NCBI RefSeq assembly: GCF_021440515.1
Contig: NZ_JAKCMV010000040.1
Coordinates: forward strand, 40,334-104,333
Source of the DNA: Enterobacter asburiae
GTDB taxonomy: Bacteria; Pseudomonadota; Gammaproteobacteria; Enterobacterales; Enterobacteriaceae
Length of the DNA: 64,000 bases
Reading direction: 5' to 3'
In this document: positions 51,253 to 64,000 of the stretch, piece by piece
Numbering within the stretch: position 1 is the stretch's first letter
How the letters are laid out: every line of letters starts with the position of its first letter
Position numbers and translations under genes: made by a program
The notes under the pieces: model-generated
What the model was told of the DNA's origin: nothing
The model's input: only the letters and a program-made list of their open reading frames with translations
Databases searched by the model: none

Positions 51253-52884
51253 TTAATACTCATCCCGCTCGTCATCTTCATCCGGCTGCTCCATCACGCT
51301 GTACGCCACCGCGCAGAACAGCGAGTTGAGGCGCTTCATATCCCCCAGCAGCCCGAGGTGCAGGGAGCTGGTTTCGATACTTTGCACGTTTTGCTGATGC
51401 AGACGTTCAACGTGCGCATGAGAGTAGCGACGGTTGAGGATACGGAAGCGGTGCTTGTTGCGGCGCAGACGTCGCGCGCTCGGCACGTCGCTCGAGAAGA
51501 AGACCGACATCGCCAGCTTAAGGTTGCTGACCAGCTGCTCGTGCAGGGCCTCTAGCTCTTTTAACCCTTCAATCGAGAAGGCGCGCCGCGCCGCCAGGGA
51601 TTTATCGGCGATTTCACTGCCCATGCGCTCGACGATATCTGACGCCTGCTCCAGGTTCAGGGACATCTCGATGATTTCCGCCCAGCGGCGAGACTCCTCT
51701 TCCGCCAGCTCATCCTGCGGCATCCGCGCCAGATAGAGTTTGATGGCGGTGTAGAGCACGTTGATGTCATCGGCCAGGCGGCGCAGCTCTTTCTCCTCGC
51801 GCGGCTCGCCGTGCATCACCTTTTGCAGCCCTTCCAGCATGGTTTCCATCGCGTCGCCCATACGCAGCGTTTCGCGGGCGGCATTGGCTAACGCCAGCGC
51901 GGGGGTATCGAGCGCGGAGGTGTCCAGATGCTTCGGCTTGAGCCGCGCATCCAGCTCCGGTTCGTCGCGAATAAGGCGTTCGCAGAAGCGCGCCATCGGG
52001 GCGGCAAAAGGCACCATCGCCAGGCAGCGCACCAGGTTGTAGAACACGTGGAAATAGATCACCAGCTCCGCCTTCGGCAGCGGGAGATTATCCATCAGGT
52101 TTGCCAGCGGATGGACAAACGGCAGAATGATCAGGCTGCCCACCAGCTTAAACAGCAGGCTCCCAAGCGCCACGCGGCGGGCCGCGGCGTTGGCGGCGCT
52201 GTTGTTGAGCATCGCCAGCAGCCCGGAGCCGAGGTTCGCGCCGATCACCAGGCACAGCGCCACCGGGAACGAGATGGCTCCGGCGGCGGTTAGGGTGGCG
52301 GTAAGCAGCACGGCGGCCAGGCTGGAATAACTGACGATGGCAAAGACCGCGCCAATCAGCGCGTCCAGCATAATATCGCCGGTCAGCGAGGCGAAAATCA
52401 CCTGCACGCCGTTCGCCTGGGTAATCGGCGTCACCGCCTGCACAATCAGCTCCAGCGCCAGCAGGATCAGCCCCAGGCCAATCCCCACGCGTCCGAGCTG
52501 TCCGGCGCGGCTCTGCTTGCGGCCAAGGAAGAAGATCACGCCGATAAAGATCAGTAGCGGCGAAAGCCACGACAGGTCGAAGGTCAGGATACGCGCCATC
52601 AGCGCGGTCCCCACGTCGGCCCCGAGCACAATCACCAGCGCAGGCGTCAGCGCCACCAGATCCTGCGCCACAAACGAGGTGACCAGCATGGTGGTGGCGT
52701 TACTGCTTTGCACCAGCGCGGTCACGCCGATGCCTGCGCAGAACGCGAGCGGCTTTTTCTCCACGCTGCGGCTTAATACGGTACGCAGGCGCGCACCAAA
52801 GACGCGCATCACGCCGGTCCGGACAATATGTGTGCCCCAGACGAGCAGCGCCACGGCAGAGAGCAGATGTAACAGGGTTAGCAC
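51253..52884 (-). CDS. yjbB: YjbB, Na/Pi cotransporter with PhoU-like domain
   Basis: 543 residues, the E. coli length. Two Na_Pi_cotrans repeats, each with a QSS/NxxS-type motif ('ALVQSSNATTMLVTSF' near 57 and 'VSYSSLAAVLLTATL' near 185), eight or so membrane helices to ~310, then a helical PhoU-like domain (~340-520). In E. coli it exports inorganic phosphate. Acidic C-terminus DEDDERDEY. 114 bases from metH. Confidence 0.94.
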   Translation of the reverse strand: MLTLLHLLSAVALLVWGTHIVRTGVMRVFGARLRTVLSRSVEKKPLAFCAGIGVTALVQSSNATTMLVTSFVAQDLVALTPALVIVLGADVGTALMARILTFDLSWLSPLLIFIGVIFFLGRKQSRAGQLGRVGIGLGLILLALELIVQAVTPITQANGVQVIFASLTGDIMLDALIGAVFAIVSYSSLAAVLLTATLTAAGAISFPVALCLVIGANLGSGLLAMLNNSAANAAARRVALGSLLFKLVGSLIILPFVHPLANLMDNLPLPKAELVIYFHVFYNLVRCLAMVPFAAPMARFCERLIRDEPELDARLKPKHLDTSALDTPALALANAARETLRMGDAMETMLEGLQKVMHGEPREEKELRRLADDINVLYTAIKLYLARMPQDELAEEESRRWAEIIEMSLNLEQASDIVERMGSEIADKSLAARRAFSIEGLKELEALHEQLVSNLKLAMSVFFSSDVPSARRLRRNKHRFRILNRRYSHAHVERLHQQNVQSIETSSLHLGLLGDMKRLNSLFCAVAYSVMEQPDEDDERDEY

Positions 52885-52952
52885 GGCGGTGGGTTCTCCT
52901 TATCGTTATACGTTTCCTTGGATCAGTATAAGGGTTTAAACGTAAGAAAGAG

Positions 52953-52977
52953 ACAGGGCACCCTGAAGGTGCCCTGT
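52953..52977 (-). terminator. metH terminator
   Basis: ACAGGGCACC / GGTGCCCTGT, 10-base stem with 5-base loop; minus-strand sequence after it is CTCTTTCTTAC, a weak T-rich tail. Confidence 0.75.
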
Positions 52978-52998
52978 ATGTTGTAAGGAAAAATGAAC

Positions 52999-56682
<3,684 letters not shown>

Positions 56683-56773
56683 ACTTGCTCCCGACAACGC
56701 TCAACATGGCCAAAAAGGCTGCGGTTCATACTGGCATAATCTCGCGGGGTGGAAAAGTCACCCGGCGGTAACA

Positions 56774-56786
56774 TGAGACATGTTCA
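56774..56786. promoter_or_regulatory. MetR-like site upstream of metH
   Basis: TGAGACATGTTCA matches the MetR consensus TGAA-N5-TTCA at all but one base; it lies 92 bases upstream of the metH start. MetR control of metH is known in E. coli. Confidence 0.55.
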
Positions 56787-56838
56787 CCATCACTCCTCCG
56801 ATCAGTCAGGATAACGGTTGCAAAATCACCAAATAAAA

Positions 56839-56853
56839 CGAAAATGATTTCCA
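56839..56853. promoter_or_regulatory. IclR box before iclR
   Basis: CGAAAATGATTTCCA resembles the IclR consensus TGGAAATNATTTCCA. It lies 22 bases before the iclR start, consistent with the known autorepression of iclR. Confidence 0.75.
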
Positions 56854-56874
56854 CGATACAGAAAAGGAGTCGTT

Positions 56875-57702
56875 ATGGTCGCCACCGTTCCCGCCAAGCG
56901 CGGCAGAAAACCTGCTGCAACCACAGCCGCTCAGCCCGGCGGACAGGTTCAGTCCCTGACGCGCGGCCTGAAGCTGCTGGAATGGATCGCCGAGTCGCAC
57001 GGCAGCGTGGCCCTGACGGAGCTGGCGCAGCAGGCTGGCCTGCCGAACTCTACGACGCACCGCCTGCTGACCACCATGCAGCAGCTGGGGTTTGTGCGTC
57101 AGGTCGGCGAGCTGGGCCACTGGGCGGTGGGCGCACACGCGTTTATCGTCGGCAGCAGCTTCCTGCAAAGCCGCAATCTTCTGGCTATCGTGCACCCTAT
57201 CCTGCGCAAGCTGATGGAGGATTCAGGCGAAACGGTGAACCTGGCGGTGCTGGATCAGAGCGACCATCAGGCTATCATCATCGACCAGGTGCAGTGTACG
57301 CAGCTGATGCGTATGTCCGCGCCAATTGGCGGTAAGCTGCCGATGCACGCCTCCGGAGCGGGAAAAGCGTTTCTGTCCCAGCTGAGCGAGGAACAGGTCA
57401 CGGGGCTGCTGCACCGCAAAGGGCTGCACGCCTACACCCACGCCACGCTGGTTTCGCCTGTTCACCTGAAAGAAGATCTCGCCCTGACCCGCAAGCGTGG
57501 CTATTCGTTTGACGATGAAGAACACGCGCTGGGCTTGCGCTGTCTGGCGGCCTGCATTTTTGACGAGCATCGCGAGCCGTTTGCCGCTATCTCGATTTCC
57601 GGGCCGATTTCACGCATGACGGACGACCGCGTGACCGAGCTGGGGGCGCTGGTGATCAAGGCGGCGAAAGAGGTTACGCTGGCGTACGGTGGGATCCGTT
57701 AG
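56875..57702 (+). CDS. iclR: IclR, glyoxylate operon repressor
   Basis: 275 residues (E. coli 274). Winged helix at ~25-90 ('SLTRGLKLLEWIAESHGSVALTELAQ', 'NSTTHRLLTTMQ'), effector domain ~100-270 with 'GGKLPMHASGAGKAFL' and 'LGLRCLAACIFDEHREPFAAISISGP'. Represses aceBAK; pyruvate and glyoxylate modulate it. AAGGAG precedes the start. It is read toward the 3' end of aceK, with REP and palindromic repeats between. Confidence 0.97.
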   Translation: MVATVPAKRGRKPAATTAAQPGGQVQSLTRGLKLLEWIAESHGSVALTELAQQAGLPNSTTHRLLTTMQQLGFVRQVGELGHWAVGAHAFIVGSSFLQSRNLLAIVHPILRKLMEDSGETVNLAVLDQSDHQAIIIDQVQCTQLMRMSAPIGGKLPMHASGAGKAFLSQLSEEQVTGLLHRKGLHAYTHATLVSPVHLKEDLALTRKRGYSFDDEEHALGLRCLAACIFDEHREPFAAISISGPISRMTDDRVTELGALVIKAAKEVTLAYGGIR

Positions 57703-57705
57703 TAG

Positions 57706-57731
57706 GCCCGGTAAGCGCAGCGCCACCGGGC
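57706..57731. repeat. REP-type palindrome after iclR
   Basis: GCCCGGTAAGCGCAGCGCCACCGGGC: arms GCCCGG / CCGGGC around a GC-rich centre, like the second REP after plsB (30646-30676). Starts 3 bases after the iclR stop. Confidence 0.8.
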
Positions 57732-57756
57732 GATGAGGCTGCACTGCGGCCTGATG

Positions 57757-57796
57757 CCCTCACCCCGGCCCTCTTCCACAGGGAGAGGGGGAAAAA
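57757..57796. repeat. single copy of the GC-rich palindromic repeat overlapping the aceK 3' end
   Basis: CCCTCACCCCGG-CCCTCTTCC-ACA-GGGAGAGGGGG. The aceK stop (57760-57762) lies inside it, so about 11 codons of aceK are repeat sequence. Confidence 0.9.
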
Positions 57797-59511
57797 CGAA
57801 TGCTAAACCGCTGCTTGCGCCGGTACGCGTAAACATCCTCCACATGCCCATTCTTGATCCGCGTTTGCAGGCCTTTCCAGTAGCTGGCGCGGAACAGATC
57901 CTCATGCATCTCTTCAAACAGCGGTCCGATGCGCGGGTCGGCGCACAGCCAGTGGCGAAACTCCTCCGGGAACACGTCCCCCGGCGACACGCTGTACCAC
58001 GGCTCGCCGGACAGTTCATCTTCCGGGTAGCGCGGCGGCGGAATATCGCGGAAATTCACCTCGGTCATGTAGCAAATTTCATCGTAATCGTAGAACACCA
58101 CGCGCCCGTGGCGGGTAACGCCGAAATTTTTAAACAGCATATCGCCCGGAAAAATATTGGCGGCGGCAAGCTGGCGGATGGCGTTGCCGTACTCCTCAAT
58201 CGCATCGCGCAGCGCCTGGCCGCTGGACTGCTCGAGCCAGATGTTGAGCGGCACCATGCGGCGCTCGATGTAAAGATGGCTAATGGCAATTTTATCGCCA
58301 AGATCGGCGATCTTCGCCGGGGCTTCCTGCATTAACAGCGCCATCAGCGCCGGATCGATCTGCTGTTTATCCAGCACAAAATTTTCAAACTCCTGGGTAT
58401 CGGCCATCCGCCCGACGCGGTCGTGCTCTTTTACCAGCTGGTAGCATGCGCGGACGTGCGCGGCGGTCATCTCCTTTTGCGGCGCGAACCGGTCTTTAAT
58501 CACCTTAAACACCCGGTCAAAACCGGGCAGGGTGAACACCAGCATCACCATGCCACGAATGCCGGGCGCTTCGATAAACTGCTCGTCCGCGGTAGTGACG
58601 TAGCGCAGATACTCGCGATAACTCTCCGTTTTGGCGTGCTTCTGACAGCCAATCGCCATATACAGCTCGGCGGTGGTTTTGCCCGGCAGGATCTCGCGCA
58701 GCCACTCCACCAGGGCGGCGGGCAGCGGCGCGTATACCATGAAATAGGAGCGGGCGAAGCCAAACACGATGCTGGCCTCGGCGCTGCTGGTCAGGCAGGT
58801 ATCGACAAACAGCTCACCGTCATCGGTGCGGTGAATGGGCAACAAAAACGGCACGACGGCCGATGGCGTGACCAGCTTGCCGACCAGCCAGGCGGCTTTA
58901 TTACGGTAGAAAAGCTCGTTGGCGACCTGCAAATGGCTCTGACTCAGCACCTCGTCGCCAAAGGTTTCATTGAGATGGGCAATGATAAAGCCGATATCCC
59001 GCGTTTTATTCTCCCAGGGCAGGCGCAGCGGTAGGTCGGTTAACACGCGATTCAGCAGCGTTTCCCAGCCGCTATCAGGGTAAAAATCTTTCGCCAACGG
59101 ACGCGGGATAGTGCGAAAGCGGCGTTCGGGCTGGGAGCTGAAAATAAATAACCGCTCAGGAGACAGCGAGCGGTGGTCAAATAACCGGCAATAGACGGAG
59201 TTGAAAAAGCTCTCCGCAATCTCGAAGCGAGGGTAATCGGGCAACAGATGGGTGTAATGCTCCTTCACGCGCAGCAGAAACGCGGCGTCGGGGCTTTTGC
59301 CGTCGGTGATGCAGCGCAGCTGTTCCACCACCAGGCCGACATGGTGATCGTAGAGATGGATACGCTGCTTCATGGCCTGCTGAACGGCGTGCCAGTCAGC
59401 CTGTTCAAAGCGCTGCTGGGCACCGGACGTGACTTCCAGAAAACGGCCATACTGCGCGTCAAAACCTTGCAGAATGGTTTGTGCTATCAGTAATTCCAGG
59501 CCACGCGTCAT
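57760..59511 (-). CDS. aceK: AceK, isocitrate dehydrogenase kinase/phosphatase
   Basis: 583 residues (E. coli 578). Whole protein is AceK family: '[24 protein letters not shown]' near 295, '[17 protein letters not shown]'-like '[13 protein letters not shown]' near 418, and the ATP/metal region '[21 protein letters not shown]' near 460-480. Phosphorylates and dephosphorylates isocitrate dehydrogenase to route carbon through the glyoxylate shunt. The end differs from E. coli: after '[11 protein letters not shown]' the last 11 residues ([11 protein letters not shown]) are encoded by the palindromic repeat at 57757-57796. Third gene of aceBAK, after a repeat-filled gap. Confidence 0.95.
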   Translation of the reverse strand: MTRGLELLIAQTILQGFDAQYGRFLEVTSGAQQRFEQADWHAVQQAMKQRIHLYDHHVGLVVEQLRCITDGKSPDAAFLLRVKEHYTHLLPDYPRFEIAESFFNSVYCRLFDHRSLSPERLFIFSSQPERRFRTIPRPLAKDFYPDSGWETLLNRVLTDLPLRLPWENKTRDIGFIIAHLNETFGDEVLSQSHLQVANELFYRNKAAWLVGKLVTPSAVVPFLLPIHRTDDGELFVDTCLTSSAEASIVFGFARSYFMVYAPLPAALVEWLREILPGKTTAELYMAIGCQKHAKTESYREYLRYVTTADEQFIEAPGIRGMVMLVFTLPGFDRVFKVIKDRFAPQKEMTAAHVRACYQLVKEHDRVGRMADTQEFENFVLDKQQIDPALMALLMQEAPAKIADLGDKIAISHLYIERRMVPLNIWLEQSSGQALRDAIEEYGNAIRQLAAANIFPGDMLFKNFGVTRHGRVVFYDYDEICYMTEVNFRDIPPPRYPEDELSGEPWYSVSPGDVFPEEFRHWLCADPRIGPLFEEMHEDLFRASYWKGLQTRIKNGHVEDVYAYRRKQRFSIRFSPSPCGRGPG

Positions 59512-59517
59512 AGGCTC

Positions 59518-59616
59518 CCCTCACCCCGGCCCTCTCCCCAAAGGGGCGAGGGAGAAAAACAGACCCGCACCAGACCGTCCCCTCTCCCCTGCGGGGAGAG
59601 GGTTAGGGTGAGGGGG
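59518..59616. repeat. facing pair of the GC-rich palindromic repeat in the aceA-aceK gap
   Basis: CCCTCACCCCGG-CCCTCTCCCC-AAA-GGGGCGAGGG at 59518-59552 faces CCCCTCTCCCC-TGC-GGGGAGAGGG-TTAGGGTGAGGGG at 59579-59616. It fills almost all of the 112 bases between aceA and aceK. In E. coli the same gap holds dyad-symmetric sequence held responsible for low aceK expression. Confidence 0.9.
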
Positions 59617-59623
59617 GAAACCA

Positions 59624-60928
59624 TCAGAACTGCGCTTCTTCGGTCGACCCCGTCAGCGCGGTAACGGAGGAGGCCCCGCCCTGAATGATGGTGGTCACCT
59701 TATCAAAGTAACCTGTCCCCACCTCCTGCTGATGCGAGACAAAGGTGTAGCCGTCTTTCGCCGAGGCAAATTCCGGCTGCTGCACCTTCTCAACGTAGTG
59801 CTTCATGCCCTCGCCCTGAGCGTACGCGTGCGCCAGGTCGAACATGTTGAACCACATGCTGTGGATCCCCGCGAGGGTGATGAACTGGTATTTATAGCCC
59901 ATGTCCGACAGCTGCTGCTGGAAGCTGGCGATGGTGTTATCGTCCAGATTCTTCTGCCAGTTGAAGGACGGCGAGCAGTTATAGGCCAGCAGCTTGCCCG
60001 GGTATTTCGCGTGAATAGCGTCAGCAAAGCGCTGCGCCAGCGCCAGATCCGGCGTTGAGGTTTCACACCACACCAGATCCGCATAGGGCGCATACGCCAG
60101 GCCGCGGCTGATGGCCTGTTCAATACCCGCGTGAGTCCGGTAGAACCCTTCGCTGGTGCGCTCGCCGGTAATAAATTCGCTGTCATACGGGTCGCAGTCT
60201 GAGGTGATCAGGTCCGCAGCGTCGGCATCGGTACGGGCAATCACCAGCGTCGGCACGCCGAGCACGTCAGCCGCCAGACGCGCGGCAACCAGCTTCTGAA
60301 TCGCTTCCTGGGTCGGGACCAAAACTTTCCCGCCCATATGGCCGCATTTTTTCACCGACGCCAGCTGATCTTCGAAGTGAACCGCCGCTGCACCGGCTTC
60401 AATCATCGATTTCATCAGCTCAAACGCGTTCAGCACGCCGCCGAAGCCGGCCTCTGCGTCCGCCACGATCGGCAGGAAGTAATCCACAAAGCGCGGATCG
60501 TTTGGCTCAATGCCCGCAGACCACTGGATCTGATCTGCACGGCGGAAGGTGTTGTTGATCCGATCCACCACCGACGGCACGGAGTTGGCCGGGTAGAGCG
60601 ACTGATCCGGGTACATGCTGGACGCGAGGTTAGCGTCGGCCGCTACCTGCCAGCCCGACAGATAGATAGCTTCAATTCCCGCTTTCGCCTGCTGCAACGC
60701 CTGCCCGCCGGTCAGTGCGCCGAGGCTGTTGATATAGCCCTTTTTAGAGCCGCCGTGCAGCAATTCCCACATCTTCGCCGCGCCGTTCTGTGCCAGCGTG
60801 CATTCCGGATTGACCGAGCCGCGCAATTTCACCACTTCCTCGGCGCTGTACGGGCGACGAATGCCTTCCCAGCGCGGCTGAGTCCACTCTTTCTGTAATT
60901 CTTCGATCTGTTGGGTACGGGTTTTCAT
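59624..60928 (-). CDS. aceA: AceA, isocitrate lyase
   Basis: 434 residues from the ATG at 60928 ('[20 protein letters not shown]'), the E. coli length. Catalytic signature '[16 protein letters not shown]' near 190-205 with the nucleophilic Cys. Splits isocitrate to succinate and glyoxylate. 31 bases after the aceB stop; ends 'GSTEEAQF'. Confidence 0.98.
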   Translation of the reverse strand: MKTRTQQIEELQKEWTQPRWEGIRRPYSAEEVVKLRGSVNPECTLAQNGAAKMWELLHGGSKKGYINSLGALTGGQALQQAKAGIEAIYLSGWQVAADANLASSMYPDQSLYPANSVPSVVDRINNTFRRADQIQWSAGIEPNDPRFVDYFLPIVADAEAGFGGVLNAFELMKSMIEAGAAAVHFEDQLASVKKCGHMGGKVLVPTQEAIQKLVAARLAADVLGVPTLVIARTDADAADLITSDCDPYDSEFITGERTSEGFYRTHAGIEQAISRGLAYAPYADLVWCETSTPDLALAQRFADAIHAKYPGKLLAYNCSPSFNWQKNLDDNTIASFQQQLSDMGYKYQFITLAGIHSMWFNMFDLAHAYAQGEGMKHYVEKVQQPEFASAKDGYTFVSHQQEVGTGYFDKVTTIIQGGASSVTALTGSTEEAQF

Positions 60929-60959
60929 GTGCAGATGCTCCATATTGTTATGTGGTGGA

Positions 60960-62561
60960 TTACGCCAGCAGGCGGTAGCCCGGCAGGGTGAGGAAGTCGA
61001 TTAAGTCGTCTGAAGTGGTGATCTGCTCCATCAGGCGGGCGGCATCGTCAAAACGTCCGCTGCTGAAGCGGTGCTCGCCCAGCTCGTCCTGGATGACCCG
61101 CATCTCTTCGGCAAGCATCTGGCGGAACAGCGCTTTGGTGACCACCTGACCGTTGCTGAGTTTCTTTTGATGGTGGATCCACTGCCAGATAGAGGTACGC
61201 GAAATCTCCGCCGTGGCGGCATCTTCCATCAGGCCGTAGATCGGCACGCAGCCGTTGCCGGAGATCCACGCTTCGATGTACTGCACGGCGACGCGGATAT
61301 TGGCGCGCATCCCCTCTTCGGTACGTTCACCTTCGCACGGTGCCAGCAGCTGCTCTGCCGCCGTCGGCGAGTCCTCTTCGCGGGTCAAAAACAGCTGGTT
61401 TTTGTTATCACCGAGCACGCGGCTAAAGACCTCCATCGCCGTATCGGCCAGGCCCGGGTGCGCAATCCAGGTACCGTCGTGACCGTTACGCGCTTCCAGC
61501 TCTTTATCGGCCTTCACCTTATTGAGCACCTGATTGTTACGCTCAACGTCTTTGCTCGGGATAAACGCCGCCATGCCGCCCATCGCAAATGCACCGCGCT
61601 TGTGACAGGTTTTGATCAGCAGGCGCGAATAGGCGCTGAGGAAAGGCTTATCCATAGTGACAACCTGACGGTCCGGCAGCACGCGATCGGGATGGTTTTT
61701 CAGGGTCTTGATGTAGCTGAAGATGTAATCCCAGCGTCCGCAGTTCAGCCCGACAATGTGGTCGCGCAGGGCGTGCAGAATTTCATGCATCTGGAAAACG
61801 GCGGGGAGGGTTTCAATCAGCAGCGTCGCTTTGATGGTGCCGCGCGGCAGGTTGAAACGATCTTCGGCGTAGCTGAACACCTCGCTCCACCAGGCTGCCT
61901 CCTGCCAGGACTGGGTTTTTGGCAGGTAAAAATAGGGGCCGCTGCCTTTTGCCAGCAGGGCTTTATAGTTGTGGAAGAAGTACAGGGCGAAATCAAACAG
62001 GCTCCCCGGGATGACATCGCCACGCCAGGTCACGTGCTTTTCAGGCAGATGGAGGCCACGCACGCGGCAAATCAACACAGCCGGATCCGGCTTGAGCTGG
62101 TAGATTTTTCCGGCTTCGTTGGTATAGCTGATGGTGCCGTTAACGGCATCGCGCAGGTTGATCTGCCCGTCAATCACTTTGCGCCAGTCCGGCGCCAGCG
62201 AATCTTCGAAATCGGCCATGAAGACTTTGACGTTCGCGTTCATGGCGTTAATGACCATCTTGCGCTCTACCGGGCCGGTGATCTCAACGCGGCGATCCTG
62301 CAAATCTTCAGGAATACCGCGGATTTTCCAGTCGCCATTTCTAATGGAAGCAGTTTCCGAAATAAATCCCGGAAGCTTCCCGTTATCGATTTCCTGCTGC
62401 TGGTGAACGCGTGCGCTCAGCAGCTGATTGCGCTTGGGCGCGAAGCGGATCACCAGCTCGGTCAGGAATTCGACGGCCTCCGGCGTTAATATTTGCTCTT
62501 CTTGTGCGCCGTATGGCTGGTTAAAGGCCAGTTCATCGGCCGTGGTTGCCTGTTGAGTCAT
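60960..62561 (-). CDS. aceB: AceB, malate synthase A
   Basis: 533 residues from the ATG at 62561 ('[18 protein letters not shown]'), the E. coli length; GAGGAG is 8 bases before. Malate synthase barrel: '[13 protein letters not shown]' near 128, catalytic '[23 protein letters not shown]' near 245 and '[15 protein letters not shown]' near 285. Joins glyoxylate and acetyl-CoA to malate. First gene of aceBAK, under an IclR operator. Confidence 0.98.
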   Translation of the reverse strand: MTQQATTADELAFNQPYGAQEEQILTPEAVEFLTELVIRFAPKRNQLLSARVHQQQEIDNGKLPGFISETASIRNGDWKIRGIPEDLQDRRVEITGPVERKMVINAMNANVKVFMADFEDSLAPDWRKVIDGQINLRDAVNGTISYTNEAGKIYQLKPDPAVLICRVRGLHLPEKHVTWRGDVIPGSLFDFALYFFHNYKALLAKGSGPYFYLPKTQSWQEAAWWSEVFSYAEDRFNLPRGTIKATLLIETLPAVFQMHEILHALRDHIVGLNCGRWDYIFSYIKTLKNHPDRVLPDRQVVTMDKPFLSAYSRLLIKTCHKRGAFAMGGMAAFIPSKDVERNNQVLNKVKADKELEARNGHDGTWIAHPGLADTAMEVFSRVLGDNKNQLFLTREEDSPTAAEQLLAPCEGERTEEGMRANIRVAVQYIEAWISGNGCVPIYGLMEDAATAEISRTSIWQWIHHQKKLSNGQVVTKALFRQMLAEEMRVIQDELGEHRFSSGRFDDAARLMEQITTSDDLIDFLTLPGYRLLA

Positions 62562-62670
62562 GATTCTGCTCCTCATCAAAGATCGAAAATACTCCCCCCG
62601 ATGCGAGCGAAAGATCGTTGGGTAGTTTTCGCTCAGCAGAATTAAGACTATCTATAAATTTTCTAAAATC

Positions 62671-62684
62671 AAAAACAATTTCCA
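62671..62684. promoter_or_regulatory. IclR operator upstream of aceB
   Basis: On the minus strand TGGAAATTGTTTTT, a sequence also found in the E. coli aceB promoter and covered there by IclR. It lies 110-123 bases before the aceB start. The remaining upstream sequence (62562-62670) is leader with no gene. Confidence 0.65.
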
Positions 62685-62769
62685 TTTTTAATTTAAAATA
62701 CTATTAACATATTGATTACAATGAATTTAAAGTTTTATTAGATGTTGAGTTTCATTTCGGAAATAAAAA

Positions 62770-62787
62770 AGGCACCCGAAGGTGCCT
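62770..62787 (-). terminator. metA terminator
   Basis: AGGCACC-CGAA-GGTGCCT with TTTTTATTT following on the minus strand; 45 bases past the metA stop. Confidence 0.85.
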
Positions 62788-62831
62788 CTTATGAGTAGCT
62801 GAAACGCTTTAGGATCGTTTTGTGTAGCAGA

Positions 62832-63761
62832 TTACTCCAGCGTCGGATTCATGTGACGCAGATCGTACGGCGTGATCTGATAGACGTAATAGTTCAGCCA
62901 GTTGGTAAACAGCAAATTTCCGTGGCTGCGCCAGGAAGCCCGGGGCGTGTTCTGCGGATCGTTTTTCGGGAAATAGTTATACGGAACGTCCGGGTTTAAT
63001 CCCGCCTCTACATCGCGGAAATATTCTGCGGCGAGGGTATGGGGATCGTATTCAGGATGTCCGGTAACAAACGCGATGCGCTTGTCTTTACTGGCAAACA
63101 GGTAGGCATCGCCATCTTCCGTTTCAGCCAGGATCTCCAGATCGGTGTAATCACGAATCAGCTGCGCCGGGAAATCAGCGTAGCGGGAGTGCGGAGCGAG
63201 GAAGGTATCATCGAATCCGCGCGTCAGCAGCGCATGGGGATGCAAAATGTGGTGCTCATACACGCCAGAAAGCTTTTCGGTGCGCGTTTGCTTAGGAATG
63301 CCATAAAGAATGTTCAGCGCGGCCTGAACCGCCCAACAGACAAAGAGCGTGGAGGTGACGTGATCTTTTGCCCATTCCAGTACCTGCTGGATCTGCGGCC
63401 AGTAGGCGACGTCATTAAACTCAACCAGCCCAAGCGGTGCGCCGGTGACGATCAGGCCATCGAAGTTATCATCGCGGATGTCTTCGAAATTACAGTAGAA
63501 GTTATTGAGATGCTCCGATGGGGTATTGCGCGACTCGCGGGCATCGATCCGCAGTAGCTGAATATCAACCTGAAGCGGCGAGTTGGAGAGTAAACGCAGG
63601 AACTGATTCTCCGTTTCGATCTTTTTCGGCATCAGATTGAGAATAAGCACCTTCAACGGGCGAATTTCCTGACCTGTAGCACGTGAAGCCGTCATGACGA
63701 AGACATTCTCTTCACGTAAGAAATTGACGGCTGGTAGCTCGTCCTGCACCCGAATCGGCAT
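62832..63761 (-). CDS. metA: MetA, homoserine O-succinyltransferase
   Basis: 309 residues, the E. coli length. Glutamine-amidotransferase-like fold; nucleophile in '[13 protein letters not shown]' near 142, and the His/Glu pair in '[13 protein letters not shown]' near 235-237. First committed step of methionine synthesis. Preceded by four tandem MetJ boxes and followed by its own terminator. Confidence 0.97.
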   Translation of the reverse strand: MPIRVQDELPAVNFLREENVFVMTASRATGQEIRPLKVLILNLMPKKIETENQFLRLLSNSPLQVDIQLLRIDARESRNTPSEHLNNFYCNFEDIRDDNFDGLIVTGAPLGLVEFNDVAYWPQIQQVLEWAKDHVTSTLFVCWAVQAALNILYGIPKQTRTEKLSGVYEHHILHPHALLTRGFDDTFLAPHSRYADFPAQLIRDYTDLEILAETEDGDAYLFASKDKRIAFVTGHPEYDPHTLAAEYFRDVEAGLNPDVPYNYFPKNDPQNTPRASWRSHGNLLFTNWLNYYVYQITPYDLRHMNPTLE

Positions 63762-63780
63762 AACCTTAAATCCTCACAGC

Positions 63781-63812
63781 ATACGTATAAACGTTTAGAC
63801 ATCCAGACAGCT
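63781..63812. promoter_or_regulatory. four tandem MetJ boxes before metA
   Basis: Contiguous 8-mers matching AGACGTCT: ATACGTAT (63781), AAACGTTT (63789), AGACATCC (63797), AGACAGCT (63805), ending 20 bases before the metA start region. This is a typical MetJ-SAM operator array. Confidence 0.85.
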
Positions 63813-63897
63813 AACGATAACGAGAAACCATTGGAATGTCGAGCCTGCAAGACCAAGGTGAGAAAGTTTCAAGGAAGGGATATTGTGCGGTTTGATG

Positions 63898-63934
63898 CCC
63901 TCACCCCGCCCCTCTCCCGCAGGGAGAGGGAGAA
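63898..63934. repeat. single copy of the GC-rich palindromic repeat between metA and the rrn operon
   Basis: CCCTCACCCC-GCCCCTCTCCC-GCA-GGGAGAGGG followed by AGAAAA, the same form as the single copy after iclR. Confidence 0.88.
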
Positions 63935-63944
63935 AACAAAAGCA

Positions 63945-63976
63945 AAAAACCCCGCACCTTTCGGTACGGGGTTTTT
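63945..63976 (-). terminator. rRNA operon terminator
   Basis: AAAAACCCCGCACC / GGTACGGGGTTTTT around TTTC (one mismatch); on the minus strand it directly follows the 5S rRNA end and has a T-run. Confidence 0.9.
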
Positions 63977-63984
63977 CTTGATTG

Positions 63985-64000
63985 ATGCCTGGCAGTTCCC
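63985..64000 (-). rRNA. rrf: 5S rRNA, 3' end only (cut by window edge)
   Basis: ATGCCTGGCAGTTCCC is the reverse complement of the enterobacterial 5S 3' end (GGGAACTGCCAGGCAT). With the terminator next to it, an rrn operon (the rrnE position in E. coli) ends here and lies beyond the window, read toward metA. Confidence 0.88.

Noticed and set aside
61071..62489. 472-residue open frame on the plus strand
   Set aside because: Antisense shadow of aceB.

Overview
The window is chromosomal DNA of an Enterobacteriaceae member. An Enterobacter/Lelliottia/Leclercia-type genome fits best. From about 11 kb to the end, the gene content and order follow the E. coli ssb-uvrA to rrnE interval read backwards, with protein lengths that usually match the E. 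coli ones exactly. The genus call is inference; no marker gene for species placement is complete here.

Layout. 1-5878: end of a flagellar operon (fliM 3' part, fliN, fliP, fliQ, fliR, flhB, flhA) in one tightly overlapped run without fliO. This is the order known for the second (lateral, Flag-2 type) flagellar locus, not the primary one. 5875-7763: a secreted LprI-type protein, a small unknown ORF and a 480-base AT-rich control region with two unusual palindromic structures. 7764-11100: a c-di-GMP module (membrane diguanylate cyclase, degenerate EAL protein, intact EAL protein lacking a sensory domain). 11147-22464: ssb/uvrA, yjbR, aphA, tyrB, alr, dnaB, qorA, dusA. 22547-28012: a TraF-family outer-membrane protein, a cupin protein, zur, yjbJ, and the SOS genes dinF-lexA followed by dgkA. 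28167-32062: plsB, ubiA, ubiC. 32243-39919: the maltose regulon (malM-lamB-malK divergent from malEFG). 40005-46405: psiE, yjbEFGH (exopolysaccharide-related) and pgi. 46781-52884: lysC, panS, yjbD, rluF, a RelE/HigB-type toxin-antitoxin pair and yjbB. 52999-63761: metH, iclR, the glyoxylate operon aceBAK, and metA. 63945-64000: terminator and last 16 bases of the 5S rRNA of an rrn operon on the minus strand.

Working together: the left end couples a flagellum to c-di-GMP turnover, a likely accessory insertion next to ssb. The rest is core metabolism and repair: SOS genes carry readable LexA boxes (uvrA, lexA), aceBAK and iclR carry IclR boxes, metA carries four tandem MetJ boxes, and metH a MetR-like box.

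A dispersed GC-rich palindromic repeat (core CCCTCACCCC-GGCCCTCTCCC and its complement) occurs at six places, once as a tandem triplet and three times as facing pairs. It sits inside the malE-malF and aceA-aceK gaps and supplies the last codons of aceK. The most notable points are the supernumerary flagellar plus c-di-GMP locus, the paired palindromes before the cyclase, the repeat family at operon stoichiometry points, and a lysC leader in which I cannot find the expected lysine riboswitch.
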